A stretch of 64,000 bases of DNA, from NCBI GenBank assembly GCA_913057205.1, contig CAJXNO010000002.1, positions 80,369 through 144,368 of the forward strand, given 5' to 3'. The position numbers were made by a program, and so were the translations under genes. The notes under the pieces were generated by a model. It was not told where the DNA came from and made no database searches. It worked only from the letters and a program-made list of their open reading frames with translations. The stretch's first letter is position 1. Each line of letters starts with the position of its first letter. Source of the DNA: an uncultured Flavobacteriales bacterium (GTDB lineage: Bacteria; Bacteroidota; Bacteroidia; Flavobacteriales_G; Salibacteraceae). Below are positions 1 through 9,340 of this stretch, piece after piece.

Positions 1-1
1 T

Positions 2-1672
2 GGACAGTGGCAGTGGCTATTCCAGGGCGGAACTCCGAATACTTCTACCGCAGAGAATCCGACAGGGATCTGCTATCCAACAGAGGGAACCTATAATATC
101 ACACTAACGGTGGTGGATACCGTGACCGGACTTTCAATGGATAGCGTCTTTGTGGATGCCATTACGGTTGGCGATTGTGAAGTACCGACCATCTCGTTTG
201 AAAGCGATACCACACGCATCTGTAACAACGACTTCATCGAGTTCTACGCCCAGCATTCAGGAGAGCCTGATAGCTTAACTTGGATCTTCGAAGGCGGCAA
301 CCCAGCGTCTATCACAGCCTCTCTGGATAGCGTTGATACGATTCAGGTCTTCTACCCTACTCCGGGCGTGTACGACGTGACCATCATCGCGAGCAACCCC
401 GCCGGTACGGCTAGTGATACCGTAAGAAACTTCGTACGTGTAGATACCTGCCCCATCCCGACAACAGTGATCGATGCCAACCGAACTACGATCTGTCCGA
501 GCACAGAAGTGCAGTTTATTGATAATTCCATCGCGGCAACAACGTGGTACTGGGAGTTCCCAGGAGGACAACCGAGCAGTTCTACCGATCAGTTCCCTCC
601 ACCCGTTACGTATACCACACCTGGCGAGTACACGGTTGTGCTGATCGTGACCAATGTGAATGGAGCAGATACGCTCATCTCAGAAGGTTACATCACGGTT
701 GATAGCTGCAACGTTCCTGAACCACGGTTTGAATTGGAGCGTGATAGCATCTGTCGCGGTACCTGTGTTCAACTGTTCAACACATCCAAGTATTTAGATA
801 TCCGAGATACCACGGATTCCTTTGCATGGGTTTTTTGGTCCCATCCCTTCCCTGACCGCATTACGGGCACTGCTGCCGATACCATTGATCCAACCACTCC
901 TGGTTATGAATGGATGGCCGAAGACAGTAACTTGATCGCATTCAACGATACCTTCTTTGTGGTATGGCGCGATTACTTCCCGATCATGGCACCGGTTTGG
1001 AACGAGAATGATCCGATATATTGCTTCGATGATAGCATGACCATCGGTATTCAAATGTTCGCCTACAACCAGCATGGCGTTGGCGTATTGAATGATCAAG
1101 ACATTCCTGTGCTCAATATTGGTGGCGAATACCCTGAGATCACGGTTGGACCAGACATCACCCTACGTATCGATAATCCAGAAAGCAGGTTCTTCTTGGA
1201 GGATACTACCCGCTTCCAGACCAGAGGCACCGGTCCATATTGGAAATGGTTCCCAGAAGAAGGCTTGTCTTGCTATGACTGCCCTCGTCCGATCATTTAT
1301 CCTTCAGAAACGAAGAAATACTTCGTAACGAACTTCGATGATTATGGCTGTCAAGCCTATGATTCCGTCATCGTCTTCGTGGAGGAGGCATTCTACGCAG
1401 GTATTCCGAACATCTTTAGTCCGAATGGCGATAACAACAACGACATCCTTTGGGTACGTGGAAATGGTATTTCCAGCGAAGGTTTTGTGTTCCGCATTTG
1501 GGACCGCTATGGTGAGATAGTTTTTGAATCCTTCAGTCAGAATGATGGTTGGGATGGAACAGTAAAAGGTGTGCCTGGACCATCAGGCAGCTACAAGTAC
1601 TATGTGAAATTGGTATTTGAGGACGGAAATGTCCAAGAATTGACGGGTAATGTAACGCTAGTCAGGTACTGA
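2..1672 (+). CDS. PKD-domain surface protein with CHU_C (type B) T9SS sorting domain, 5' partial
   Basis: The reading frame is open to the left window edge, so the true start lies outside. The visible ~556 residues hold repeated PKD-type Ig-like units (WxF or WEFPGG followed by TPGEYTV or TPGVYDV, near bases 30-700), then a less clear region. The end is a gliding-motility-associated C-terminal domain starting at IPNIFSPNGDNNND (about base 1400) with the typical RIWDRYGEIVFES and WDGT motifs. In Bacteroidota this domain directs export through the type IX secretion system and cell-surface attachment. The protein is probably a large adhesin. Its stop overlaps the next ATG by one base, so it is co-transcribed with the PorP/SprF gene, its likely secretion partner. 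Confidence 0.9.
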   Translation, partial: GQWQWLFQGGTPNTSTAENPTGICYPTEGTYNITLTVVDTVTGLSMDSVFVDAITVGDCEVPTISFESDTTRICNNDFIEFYAQHSGEPDSLTWIFEGGNPASITASLDSVDTIQVFYPTPGVYDVTIIASNPAGTASDTVRNFVRVDTCPIPTTVIDANRTTICPSTEVQFIDNSIAATTWYWEFPGGQPSSSTDQFPPPVTYTTPGEYTVVLIVTNVNGADTLISEGYITVDSCNVPEPRFELERDSICRGTCVQLFNTSKYLDIRDTTDSFAWVFWSHPFPDRITGTAADTIDPTTPGYEWMAEDSNLIAFNDTFFVVWRDYFPIMAPVWNENDPIYCFDDSMTIGIQMFAYNQHGVGVLNDQDIPVLNIGGEYPEITVGPDITLRIDNPESRFFLEDTTRFQTRGTGPYWKWFPEEGLSCYDCPRPIIYPSETKKYFVTNFDDYGCQAYDSVIVFVEEAFYAGIPNIFSPNGDNNNDILWVRGNGISSEGFVFRIWDRYGEIVFESFSQNDGWDGTVKGVPGPSGSYKYYVKLVFEDGNVQELTGNVTLVRY

Positions 1673-2718
1673 TGAAGAAGATTTTATACATAGTGAGCAT
1701 TCTGCTGTTTGCGCAGTCCTCTTTCGCGCAAGGCATCGACCCACAGTTCTCTGGTTACTATGCGCAACCGCTTCAGATGAACCCTGCCCTAACGGGTAAC
1801 ATGGAGTCGAAGTGGCGCGTTACTGCCAGCTTCCGCGAGCAAGATTATGTCATCTCTCAACCGTACATATCTGGTGCGGGATCATTTGACATCAACCTAC
1901 CCATCAACGCATGGTCAGGAAATATTTGGGGCTTAGGCATCAATTATGTGTACGACGACCAAGGTGATGCGCGCATCCGTAATCACCGAATGAACGTAAG
2001 TGCATCTGTTGGACAATACCTCGATCCCAGAGAAGAGCATAGCATCAGTGTCGGTTTCATGGGAGGTATCGGTTCACGTTCGATCAACTATGACAATGTA
2101 TACTGGGACAGCCAATGGTTCGGAACAGGTTTTGCGCTGTTCATTGATCCAGGAGAGACGCTGCCTGCTGAAGCTCGGAGCTACATTGATTTGAATACAG
2201 GAGTTCAATACAGGTATCAAGGTGAGATCACCCAAGCCAACGTGGGTTATGCGATGTTCCACGCGAATACACCTGACAATTCACTCTACATCGATACGAA
2301 TGGATTTCAACTGGAACGGCGCCACACCGTACACGGTATGCTAGAAAGCCGCTTCACAGACAACAACATGTTTGCTCTTCGGCCATCGTTCATGTTCACA
2401 CGACAAGGAAAGATCAACAACCTGATCTTTGGTAGTGACTTTGTGTTCTACTTCAATGAGCCTACGCGTACTACAGGTAAGCGCAGCCAGTACAGCATGT
2501 CGCTTGGTGTGCATCACCGCCTATTAAAGGATGTGGTAGGTAGCATCTCCTTCAACTTAGCAGGTTTCTATTTGGGTACGCTGTATGACATCTCCGTTAG
2601 CCCATTGAGCGAACTCAATGGTTATCAAGGTGCCTATGAAGTGTTCGTCGGATATCGGGCGGGCTTCCGTTCGGGTAGCAACTCACGCTACATGCCCCAC
2701 AGAAAAGGTAAGCTCTAA
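1672..2718 (+). CDS. PorP/SprF family type IX secretion membrane protein
   Basis: A 348-residue outer-membrane protein with an N-terminal signal peptide ending near SSFAQG and the characteristic PorP/SprF opening DPQFSGYYAQPLQMNPALTG. The rest is rich in alternating aromatic and glycine strands, as expected for a beta-barrel. Members of this family sit next to CHU_C-tailed cargo genes and help secrete or anchor the partner at the cell surface. Here the gene starts inside the stop codon of the upstream PKD/CHU_C gene (TGATG), which supports a dedicated cargo/partner pair. Length matches the usual 300-350 residues. Confidence 0.92.
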   Translation: MKKILYIVSILLFAQSSFAQGIDPQFSGYYAQPLQMNPALTGNMESKWRVTASFREQDYVISQPYISGAGSFDINLPINAWSGNIWGLGINYVYDDQGDARIRNHRMNVSASVGQYLDPREEHSISVGFMGGIGSRSINYDNVYWDSQWFGTGFALFIDPGETLPAEARSYIDLNTGVQYRYQGEITQANVGYAMFHANTPDNSLYIDTNGFQLERRHTVHGMLESRFTDNNMFALRPSFMFTRQGKINNLIFGSDFVFYFNEPTRTTGKRSQYSMSLGVHHRLLKDVVGSISFNLAGFYLGTLYDISVSPLSELNGYQGAYEVFVGYRAGFRSGSNSRYMPHRKGKL

Positions 2719-2724
2719 GCTTCC

Positions 2725-3468
2725 ATGCCGAACAAACTTTCCCTTCTCCTCCCCTTCTTGCTGATCAGCTTTTGCCTGATGAACACTGGTATTCATGCAC
2801 AAAAGGTTAAGATCCAAGGACAAGTAGTGCATGCTGAAGACCCTACATTCAATCTCCTGATCGTAAACAAGAATACCGCGAAAGGCAGTTTTGGAAACAA
2901 GGATGGATCCTTTGAGGTGACAGCAGACAAGAACGATACCATCTTGGTGGGTGCCTTGGGTTACAAAACTTACAAGCTCACCTTGGCAGACAGTGCACTC
3001 AAAGATTCCTATAAGGTGCGCATTTACCTCGAACGTATCCAAGTAGAGCTCCAGACCGTCCGCGTGTTTCCAAAACGAGAATTGGATTCCATCCAGCGTG
3101 ATATCCGAAGCCTCGGATACGATGAACGCGACTACATGCTCTCAGGTATCGATGCGATGCAGAGTCCGCTAACCTTCCTCTATCAGCAGATCAGCAGACA
3201 TGAGCGGATGAAACGCCGCGCTTATGAGATCATCAATGAAGATCGAAAGCGTGCACTCTTGAAAGAACTCTTCACCCAATATGTGGATCACGATATCATC
3301 GATCTGGATGAGTCAGAGTTTGAGGACTTCATCAGCTTCATGAACGTATCAGACGTACTCTTGCGCAGTATGACGCAATATGAGTTCGTGATCTACACCA
3401 AACGCAGGTTTCAAGACTTCCGCAGCATTCCTCAGCGGCCACTGCAAGACATCAATACCCACGACTAG
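2725..3468 (+). CDS. CarboxypepD_reg-like domain protein, exported
   Basis: 247 residues with a signal peptide ending near NTGIHAQ, followed by a CarboxypepD_reg-like beta-sandwich (about residues 28-100: KIQGQVVHAED, NKDGSFEVTA, ILVGALGYKTY). The C-terminal half is charged and helical (RDIRSLGYDERDY to RRFQDFRSI). Similar proteins of Bacteroidota are periplasmic or outer-membrane associated, with no known enzymatic role. It starts 6 bases after the PorP/SprF stop, so it belongs to the same operon. A role in assembling the surface system is inferred from context only. Confidence 0.8.
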   Translation: MPNKLSLLLPFLLISFCLMNTGIHAQKVKIQGQVVHAEDPTFNLLIVNKNTAKGSFGNKDGSFEVTADKNDTILVGALGYKTYKLTLADSALKDSYKVRIYLERIQVELQTVRVFPKRELDSIQRDIRSLGYDERDYMLSGIDAMQSPLTFLYQQISRHERMKRRAYEIINEDRKRALLKELFTQYVDHDIIDLDESEFEDFISFMNVSDVLLRSMTQYEFVIYTKRRFQDFRSIPQRPLQDINTHD

Positions 3469-3562
3469 GACAGTTTTCCACACTGCTTCGTTTCTAGATT
3501 CTGTTGGAGGCTACAGATTTACATTTTCGAATGGCAGAAATTCGCAGGAAACAGTAGCATCC

Positions 3563-4099
3563 ATGAGTCGATTTGTATTCCTGACCCTAGCTTTTTTTGG
3601 TTTCACGGGGCTATCCCAAGCACAACACAGCGTGGTGCTGAAAACAGGTGAAAAAATCCAAGGCGTTGTCATGGCCTTGAACGATGACGTACTTACGATG
3701 TATGTGAATCGACAACCTAAGGAGATCATGCTCCGCGACGTGAGTTCGATCTTTTTTGATGAGTACGTGCCCTATGATGGAAAGCTCTTGGATGAAACGC
3801 CGACGCAAAAGATGAAGAGCGCAGATGGCAACTACATCGTAGAATATAAGATCAAGGACCGTGAAATGATCCAAGCTCCTCGCCTATCCAATGCGACTCA
3901 AAAACAAGGTACCGTAGTGGTGGAGATCGTGGTGAACCGCGCTGGAACGGTAATGAAAGCGAATGCTGGAGTTACAGGTAGTACTACGAGCGATGAATAC
4001 TTGCTCACCAAGGCTCAATTTGCTTGTCAAGGTGCCAAGTTCAATGAACATCCCACAGGTCCACTAGAAACCACAGGAACCATCACCATTCACTATTGA
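3563..4099 (+). CDS. Exported protein with TonB C-terminal-like domain
   Basis: 178 residues with a cleavable signal peptide (ends near LSQAQ). A small N-terminal beta domain (VVLKTGEKIQGVVMALNDD) is followed by a TonB-CTD-like region, residues ~105-178, with VVVEIVVNRAGTVMKANAGVTGSTT and a final GTITIHY. Classical TonB needs an N-terminal membrane anchor and a Pro-rich linker. Both are missing here, so it is probably not an energy transducer but a periplasmic protein reusing the fold. It follows the operon after a 94-bp gap and is closed by a strong terminator at 4125-4151. Confidence 0.75.
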   Translation: MSRFVFLTLAFFGFTGLSQAQHSVVLKTGEKIQGVVMALNDDVLTMYVNRQPKEIMLRDVSSIFFDEYVPYDGKLLDETPTQKMKSADGNYIVEYKIKDREMIQAPRLSNATQKQGTVVVEIVVNRAGTVMKANAGVTGSTTSDEYLLTKAQFACQGAKFNEHPTGPLETTGTITIHY

Positions 4100-4124
4100 T
4101 CTTCGTTCAGAACCCCTAACAACA

Positions 4125-4151
4125 AAAAGAGCGGCCTTGAGCCGCTCTTTT
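4125..4151. terminator. Bidirectional rho-independent terminator
   Basis: Stem GAGCGGC (4129-4135) pairs with GCCGCTC (4141-4147) around a 5-base loop. It is extended by four A's on the left and four T's on the right, so it can stop transcription from both strands. It lies between the convergent TonB-CTD gene and the dipeptidyl peptidase III gene. Confidence 0.85.
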
Positions 4152-4174
4152 CATTTCATTTATGGTATTCGTAA

Positions 4175-6223
4175 CTAAAGGAAGGAATACTTCTCTCCGT
4201 ACTCCATCATCTGCTCCAAGAAATCGTCTGGATACTCCACCTTCACATCGGTGATCTTCGTGCCTTCCATCACAGGGACCAAACGTGGATTGATGAATCC
4301 GCCGTAAGGAGCACTGTTCAGTTTTTCAGCACGCTCCAACACCTCTGCATGGAGTTCCTGATCTACTTTCACACCATAGTTCTCTACCAAGGCGCGTCCA
4401 GCTTCATAATCACCTTCGCTCTTGATGCGTTGGATCTCACGCAGCAGCTCTCCGAAGATTGTGCGGAGCTTCTCGTAATCGTTCACTTCAAAGTAGGTCT
4501 TTCCATCCACCACCTTCTTCTCGATCACGTTGTCTGCAATGCCTTTTTCATAGGCCCAAGAAGCTACAAGTTGGCGGTTGCGCATGTGCGCCTCCTCGAT
4601 GTTCTCTCCCGGCTCGATGCGACGTAACTGAAGCATCATGCCATTACGGATGTAAGAATCGTACTCAGACTTGCCCACCTCCAGAGATGGCATCAAGCCC
4701 AACTCAACGAGCTTCGGGTCTAAAAGGAAATACAGCGCCACCAAATCAGCGCGACCTTCTTCCAAGGTTGAAGCATAGCTCTTAAGCGTTTCCTTCGGTG
4801 TTCCTACACCCGGATTCAACTTACCGGATGCGTGTCCAACCACCTCGTGGAGCGCCGTGTGCAACTTGCTGGCCAATGTGCCATGTTCCTTGCTGCGGTT
4901 GCGCAGTTCTTCGGTGCGGATGAACTCCTCTGAAAAGCCTTCCCCTGAAGCATTCTCGTATGCATTCACGATGTTGCCTAGGCTGACAGACTTAGAACCG
5001 TGATTGGCACGGATCCAGTTCGCATTCGGAAGGTTAACCCCGATCGGTGTGGACGGGGATGCATCGCCTGCTTCGCCGGCCACGTTTACCACCTTATAAG
5101 TTACCCCTACTACATTCTCTTTCTTATGCTCATCCATGATGGACGAGTTGTCTTCAAACCATTGCACGTTATCCATCAAGACCTTCATGCGCTCAGATGC
5201 ATCAAAATCCTTGATTTCAACGATGCTCTCATAGGAGCCAGTATAACCCTTTGGATCGTTGTAAACCTCCACAAAACCTTGGATGTAGTCGATATCGCCC
5301 TCGGTAGCCTCTACCCAAGCGATGTTGTAATCATCCCAGATCTTCAGGTCTCCCGTTTTGAAGTATTCGACCAAGAGTCCAAGCGCATCTGCCTGCTTTT
5401 GGTTCTCAGCAACGCCTTGCGCTTTTTCGAGCCAGTAGACCACCTTCTCAATCGCAGGACCGTAGAGTCCACCCACCTTGTAGACCTCCTCAACGATGGT
5501 ACCATCCTCTTTCTTTACCAGTTTGCTGTTCAAACCGTAAGAAATAGGTGTTTCATCGCTCTTATCGATCTTTTTTGCGTAGTAGGCGTCCACGTCTGCT
5601 TCTGTCATGTTCGGACTGTAGAAATTGACGGCAGATCCCTTCACCAATCCTTTGTCTGGATCGAGGTTTACTTTTTTCGCATCGAACTCAGGATCGAAGA
5701 TGGCTTCTTGTGCTGCTCCATTCAAAACAGCGCCGCTTTCCGCGAGCAAGCTCGCGAAGTAGTCTTGTGAGAAACCTGGCTTGAGTTTGCTCATGCTGTA
5801 GTGGTGGTGGATTCCATTGGAAAAGAACACCCGCTTCGCGTAGGTCATGAAGGCTTCCCAATCAGATCCACTGCGCTCTCCTTGATAATCGCTGATGATC
5901 GCTTCCAGTGCTTTTCTGATCTCGAGGTTATGACGATAGTTTTGATACCAGATGATATCGCGTCCGCTCAATCCTGCTTCATAGAGGTAATAGACGTACT
6001 CTTTCTGCTGTGGAGTGAGTTTATCCCATCCAGGAATGCGGTAACGAATGATTTTGAGGTCAGCAAATTGCTCCGCCATGTATTCAAAATTCTCTTCGCT
6101 TTCTACTTCCGTTGCCTCTTCCGTTGTTGCTTGCTCTGCCGGTTTTTCACCGCCGCCGCCACAAGACTGCATCAGCATTGCGGAAACGACCATCGGATAA
6201 AACAGTAGGTTGATCTTCTTCAT
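4175..6223 (-). CDS. Dipeptidyl-peptidase III-type metallopeptidase (M49), lipoprotein
   Basis: 682 residues with a lipoprotein signal (lipobox MLMQSC, Cys21), so it should be anchored in the cell envelope. The zinc site HEVVGH is at residues 459-464, and the second M49 motif appears as EEGRAD at about 487-492 (EECRAE/EECRAD in the textbook enzymes, so Cys is replaced by Gly). M49 enzymes remove dipeptides from the N-terminus of short peptides using one zinc ion. Length is in the family range. A terminator hairpin (6268-6293) separates it from trxB upstream, suggesting its own promoter in that ~100-bp gap. Confidence 0.9.
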   Translation of the reverse strand: MKKINLLFYPMVVSAMLMQSCGGGGEKPAEQATTEEATEVESEENFEYMAEQFADLKIIRYRIPGWDKLTPQQKEYVYYLYEAGLSGRDIIWYQNYRHNLEIRKALEAIISDYQGERSGSDWEAFMTYAKRVFFSNGIHHHYSMSKLKPGFSQDYFASLLAESGAVLNGAAQEAIFDPEFDAKKVNLDPDKGLVKGSAVNFYSPNMTEADVDAYYAKKIDKSDETPISYGLNSKLVKKEDGTIVEEVYKVGGLYGPAIEKVVYWLEKAQGVAENQKQADALGLLVEYFKTGDLKIWDDYNIAWVEATEGDIDYIQGFVEVYNDPKGYTGSYESIVEIKDFDASERMKVLMDNVQWFEDNSSIMDEHKKENVVGVTYKVVNVAGEAGDASPSTPIGVNLPNANWIRANHGSKSVSLGNIVNAYENASGEGFSEEFIRTEELRNRSKEHGTLASKLHTALHEVVGHASGKLNPGVGTPKETLKSYASTLEEGRADLVALYFLLDPKLVELGLMPSLEVGKSEYDSYIRNGMMLQLRRIEPGENIEEAHMRNRQLVASWAYEKGIADNVIEKKVVDGKTYFEVNDYEKLRTIFGELLREIQRIKSEGDYEAGRALVENYGVKVDQELHAEVLERAEKLNSAPYGGFINPRLVPVMEGTKITDVKVEYPDDFLEQMMEYGEKYSFL

Positions 6224-6267
6224 CTGTTATTTCTTTCGTTATCGGGTTTATGAACCGGCTAAAATAA

Positions 6268-6293
6268 AAAGAAGCGCCGAAGAGCGCTCCTTT
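6268..6293 (-). terminator. Rho-independent terminator after trxB
   Basis: On the minus strand a 10-bp stem (AAAGGAGCGC with GCGCTTCTTT, one G-T pair, six-base loop) is followed by a T-rich run. It is 30 bases downstream of the trxB stop and upstream of the dipeptidyl peptidase III start. Confidence 0.75.
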
Positions 6294-6322
6294 TCTTGTG
6301 ATATATCCTATGTAGGTCCTGC

Positions 6323-7273
6323 TTAGTGCAAGCCCTTCTCTCCGAGGTAGCGTTCTGCATCCAAAGCAGCCATACACCCCGTTCCTGCCGCAGTAACGGC
6401 TTGACGGTAAACTTTATCGCCTGCATCCCCTGAAATGAAGACGCCTTCAATATTCGAATGCGTTGTATCAGGTTTGTGCTTCAAATAGCCGGTATCATCC
6501 ATATCCAACCACCCCTTGAAGATGTCTGTATTTGGTTTGTGACCAATGGCCACGAAGAAACCAGTAACCTTCAGCACCGATTCTTCATTGGTTTCGTTAT
6601 TGATGACTTTAACCCCCTCAACGGTTTGATCGCCAAGCACTTCAACAGTCTCGGTATTCCAAAGCACCTCGATGTTTGGCGTATCGAATACCCGTTGCTG
6701 CATGATCTTAGAAGCACGCATCTCATCGCGACGCACAAGCATTTTTACGTTCTTACAAACCTTAGATAGGTAAAGTGCTTCTTCACAAGCCGTATCTCCA
6801 GCCCCTACGATCGCAACGTCTTGTCCGCGGTAGAAGAAACCATCACAAACGGCGCATGCCGAAACCCCACCGCCTAGGTCGCGCAAGCGAAGCTCGCTCT
6901 CCAACCCTAACCACTTGGCCGAAGCTCCGGTGGAAATGATGATCGAGTGTGCATGGATTTCTTCTTTATCATCCACCCACACCTTATGTACAGGTCCGCT
7001 GAAATCCACTTTCGTTACGAATCCTGAGCGGATATCCGTTTCAAAGCGCTCGGCTTGTGCTCGGAATTCCATCATCATTTGCGGACCATTCACCCCATCA
7101 GGGTAACCTGGATAGTTTTCTACGTCTGTGGTGTCCATCAACTGTCCACCGGGCTGCATACCTTCGATCATCACCGGCTTCAGCTCTGCACGTGCTGCGT
7201 AGATCGCTGCGGTATAACCTGCAGGTCCTGACCCGATGATCAGGCATTTTTTGATATCTGATTGCTCACTCAT
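6323..7273 (-). CDS. trxB: Thioredoxin-disulfide reductase
   Basis: 316 residues, the normal size for the low-molecular-weight bacterial enzyme. The FAD-binding GSGPAG motif is at 14-19, the redox-active CAVC at 140-143, and the NADPH-binding GAGDTA in the middle. The C-terminal FAD motif reads GVFISGDAGD. The enzyme is a cytoplasmic flavoprotein that passes electrons from NADPH to thioredoxin. It appears to be a single-gene unit closed by the hairpin at 6268-6293. Confidence 0.97.
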   Translation of the reverse strand: MSEQSDIKKCLIIGSGPAGYTAAIYAARAELKPVMIEGMQPGGQLMDTTDVENYPGYPDGVNGPQMMMEFRAQAERFETDIRSGFVTKVDFSGPVHKVWVDDKEEIHAHSIIISTGASAKWLGLESELRLRDLGGGVSACAVCDGFFYRGQDVAIVGAGDTACEEALYLSKVCKNVKMLVRRDEMRASKIMQQRVFDTPNIEVLWNTETVEVLGDQTVEGVKVINNETNEESVLKVTGFFVAIGHKPNTDIFKGWLDMDDTGYLKHKPDTTHSNIEGVFISGDAGDKVYRQAVTAAGTGCMAALDAERYLGEKGLH

Positions 7274-7455
7274 TTCTTGCTCATTTTGCGCGCCAAAAGT
7301 AGAACTTCTAGCCTAGGATTTCTCCTAGATTTCATTGATAGGACGATAGAGCTACTCAATCCTTACGATTTGTTTTCTCATGCAGGTTGTGCGCATAAAC
7401 GAATCATCATATCATCGAAGCCTTTATGTTTGCCTACAACATCTTGATCAAAACC

Positions 7456-8019
7456 ATGCCACGAATCCTCACCCTTTCACTCGTGCTCGCGAGTCTTATG
7501 CTTAGCAGCTGTGCAACTTTATTTACCGGTGTTCGACAGAAAGTTACGATCGAATCGAATCCTCCTGGGGCACAGATCTTTATCGATGGTAGAAATGAGG
7601 GTGTGACGCCCAACACCATACGTATGCACCGTGATTTTGATCTTGTGACAGACAATGGGAAGGACATTCGTTTGGTGATGGAAGGCTATCATGATCAGTA
7701 CTTTATGGATACCAAGTTCAATCCGATCGCTATCCTGAATATCACGAACATTCTCTTTTGGGGCATTGACATCATGACCGGAGCAGTGATGCGCTATGAA
7801 AACCACTACTTGTTTGAGATGCGCTTAGCGGAACCCGCACCTTCTCCTCCCGCAACCGTTCCGAGCACCACAACCAACGCCACAGCACCGAGCACCACCA
7901 GCAGAAGTGGCGGATCCGACAAATACGACAAGCTGAGAAAGCTCAAAGAACTTCTGGATGAAGGCATCATCAATGAAGATGAATACGAGTCTGAAAAGGC
8001 CAAGATTCTAGCAGAATAG
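7456..8019 (+). CDS. PEGA-like lipoprotein with C-terminal SHOCT motif
   Basis: An SPII signal (LASLMLSSC) favours the ATG at 7456; an ATG 30 bases earlier (7426) is possible but would lengthen the signal oddly. After the Cys comes a PEGA-type beta unit (IESNPPGAQIFIDGRNEGVTPNTI), a hydrophobic stretch around ILNITNILFWGIDIMTGAV, a Pro/Ser/Thr-rich linker, and a C-terminal SHOCT-like helix pair (KYDKLRKLKELLDEGIINEDEY). PEGA proteins are envelope proteins, and SHOCT tails are thought to mediate oligomerisation. No specific function can be given. Confidence 0.8.
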   Translation: MPRILTLSLVLASLMLSSCATLFTGVRQKVTIESNPPGAQIFIDGRNEGVTPNTIRMHRDFDLVTDNGKDIRLVMEGYHDQYFMDTKFNPIAILNITNILFWGIDIMTGAVMRYENHYLFEMRLAEPAPSPPATVPSTTTNATAPSTTSRSGGSDKYDKLRKLKELLDEGIINEDEYESEKAKILAE

Positions 8020-8034
8020 ATGGCACCGAAGGTT

Positions 8035-9252
8035 CTATAAGCGACGTGCACGTAGGGCGGCAACTGCACCGATAAGTGCTGCTAGCGCTACCAAGAGAAA
8101 GACCAAAACATGTGCATGCCTTGCGGGGTATGTATCCAGTATCCAGCCCATGAGCGGACTGAAGAACACATCCGGTAGGTAACCGATCACGGACATGATG
8201 CCTACCGCCGTTCCTGTGAGCGCACTCGGTATTTGAGCTTCGGCCATGCCCGCAAAGTAAACCCCGCGCAGCCCATAGATTCCAAGCAGGGAAACCAGCA
8301 ACGGAAAGAGGAACAAAAGAACCAGGGAAGTTTCGATTCCTGTTGCGGCAGCGATGCCGATACCTCCGACGAGCATGGATGCAAAGAGCGTGGTCATCGT
8401 CTTGAACGCGCTCCCCCATCGATCAGCAAGAAAGCCGGCCAAAAGAGGAAAAACGGGTCTCAGCCACAATGCAAATCCACCGAGCCGTGCCGATGCCAGC
8501 TCCGAAAAACCCATCACCTCAGAGGCCATCAAGCTGAGGTCATCCGTGGCCTTATAACCCACATATGCACAAAAGATAATCGTCGCCTGAAGCCGAATGC
8601 TGGGTTGGCGCATCAAGGAAACCACGGTCTTCCAAGAAAGCGACTTGCTCGATTGGCCTACTTCATCCCTTGCTGGAAAAACGAACCACGATAAGACACC
8701 GATGCTGATCACTACGGCAGAAACAACCGATACCACCCGTGCAAAGGAATTTACGCTGCCATCTACAGAAGGTGCAAACACGGAAAGTCCGACCAGTCCG
8801 ATCAACGCAGCAGCAAGACCACGTCCGCCCTCTAACCATCCAAAGGCCTTCCCTTGATCCGTTTCAGCAGCCCAAAAACGTGTAGCCTTGATCATTGCAG
8901 CCCATAGCAAGAAGATCGTAGTAAAACCCCAGTAGGCATACAACACAAGCAACCCAGTGAAGGATGGGCCTGTAGCGAAATAGACGCCCCCCAGTCCGGT
9001 CAGAACCAGTGCTCCTGCGATCAAGCTCCGCGCCGGTAGTCGGTCGGCTAGCGGTCCGCCGAAGAAGTAGGATACCGCAGCAACAATACCATATGCAGAA
9101 AATGCCGAACCAATCTCGGTATTGGTATAATTGAAGGCTTCGAGTAAGCTCGGACGAAAGATGCGTGGAATAACAAAGGGAAGAAAGAACACGCCCTCGC
9201 CGGCTAAGATGAGCATCAGCATTTGAAGCGTATGAGCGATGGGCGAACGCAC
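8035..9252 (-). CDS. Major facilitator superfamily transporter
   Basis: 405 residues with about 12 hydrophobic segments. The loop GGPLADRLPARSLI after the second helix matches the MFS motif G-x-x-x-D-R. The overall pattern (WLEGGRGLAAALIG, GFLADRWGS in the second half) resembles organophosphate/glycerol-3-phosphate type permeases. A GTG start at 9252 fits; an in-frame ATG at 9222 would cut into the first helix. The substrate cannot be predicted. It is convergent with the PEGA lipoprotein gene. Confidence 0.85.
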   Translation of the reverse strand: MRSPIAHTLQMLMLILAGEGVFFLPFVIPRIFRPSLLEAFNYTNTEIGSAFSAYGIVAAVSYFFGGPLADRLPARSLIAGALVLTGLGGVYFATGPSFTGLLVLYAYWGFTTIFLLWAAMIKATRFWAAETDQGKAFGWLEGGRGLAAALIGLVGLSVFAPSVDGSVNSFARVVSVVSAVVISIGVLSWFVFPARDEVGQSSKSLSWKTVVSLMRQPSIRLQATIIFCAYVGYKATDDLSLMASEVMGFSELASARLGGFALWLRPVFPLLAGFLADRWGSAFKTMTTLFASMLVGGIGIAAATGIETSLVLLFLFPLLVSLLGIYGLRGVYFAGMAEAQIPSALTGTAVGIMSVIGYLPDVFFSPLMGWILDTYPARHAHVLVFLLVALAALIGAVAALRARRL

Positions 9253-9340
9253 GCTGAAAGGTGGAAATAAAAAACCGACTGAGCAACAGTTGAGCCATCA
9301 ACTGCCGATCAATCGGTCGACCTTAAAATACAGAGAAGTC

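Noticed and set aside
5000..5770. 256-codon frame on + inside the dipeptidyl peptidase III gene
   Set aside because: Antisense shadow; the minus strand has clear zinc motifs and codon pattern.
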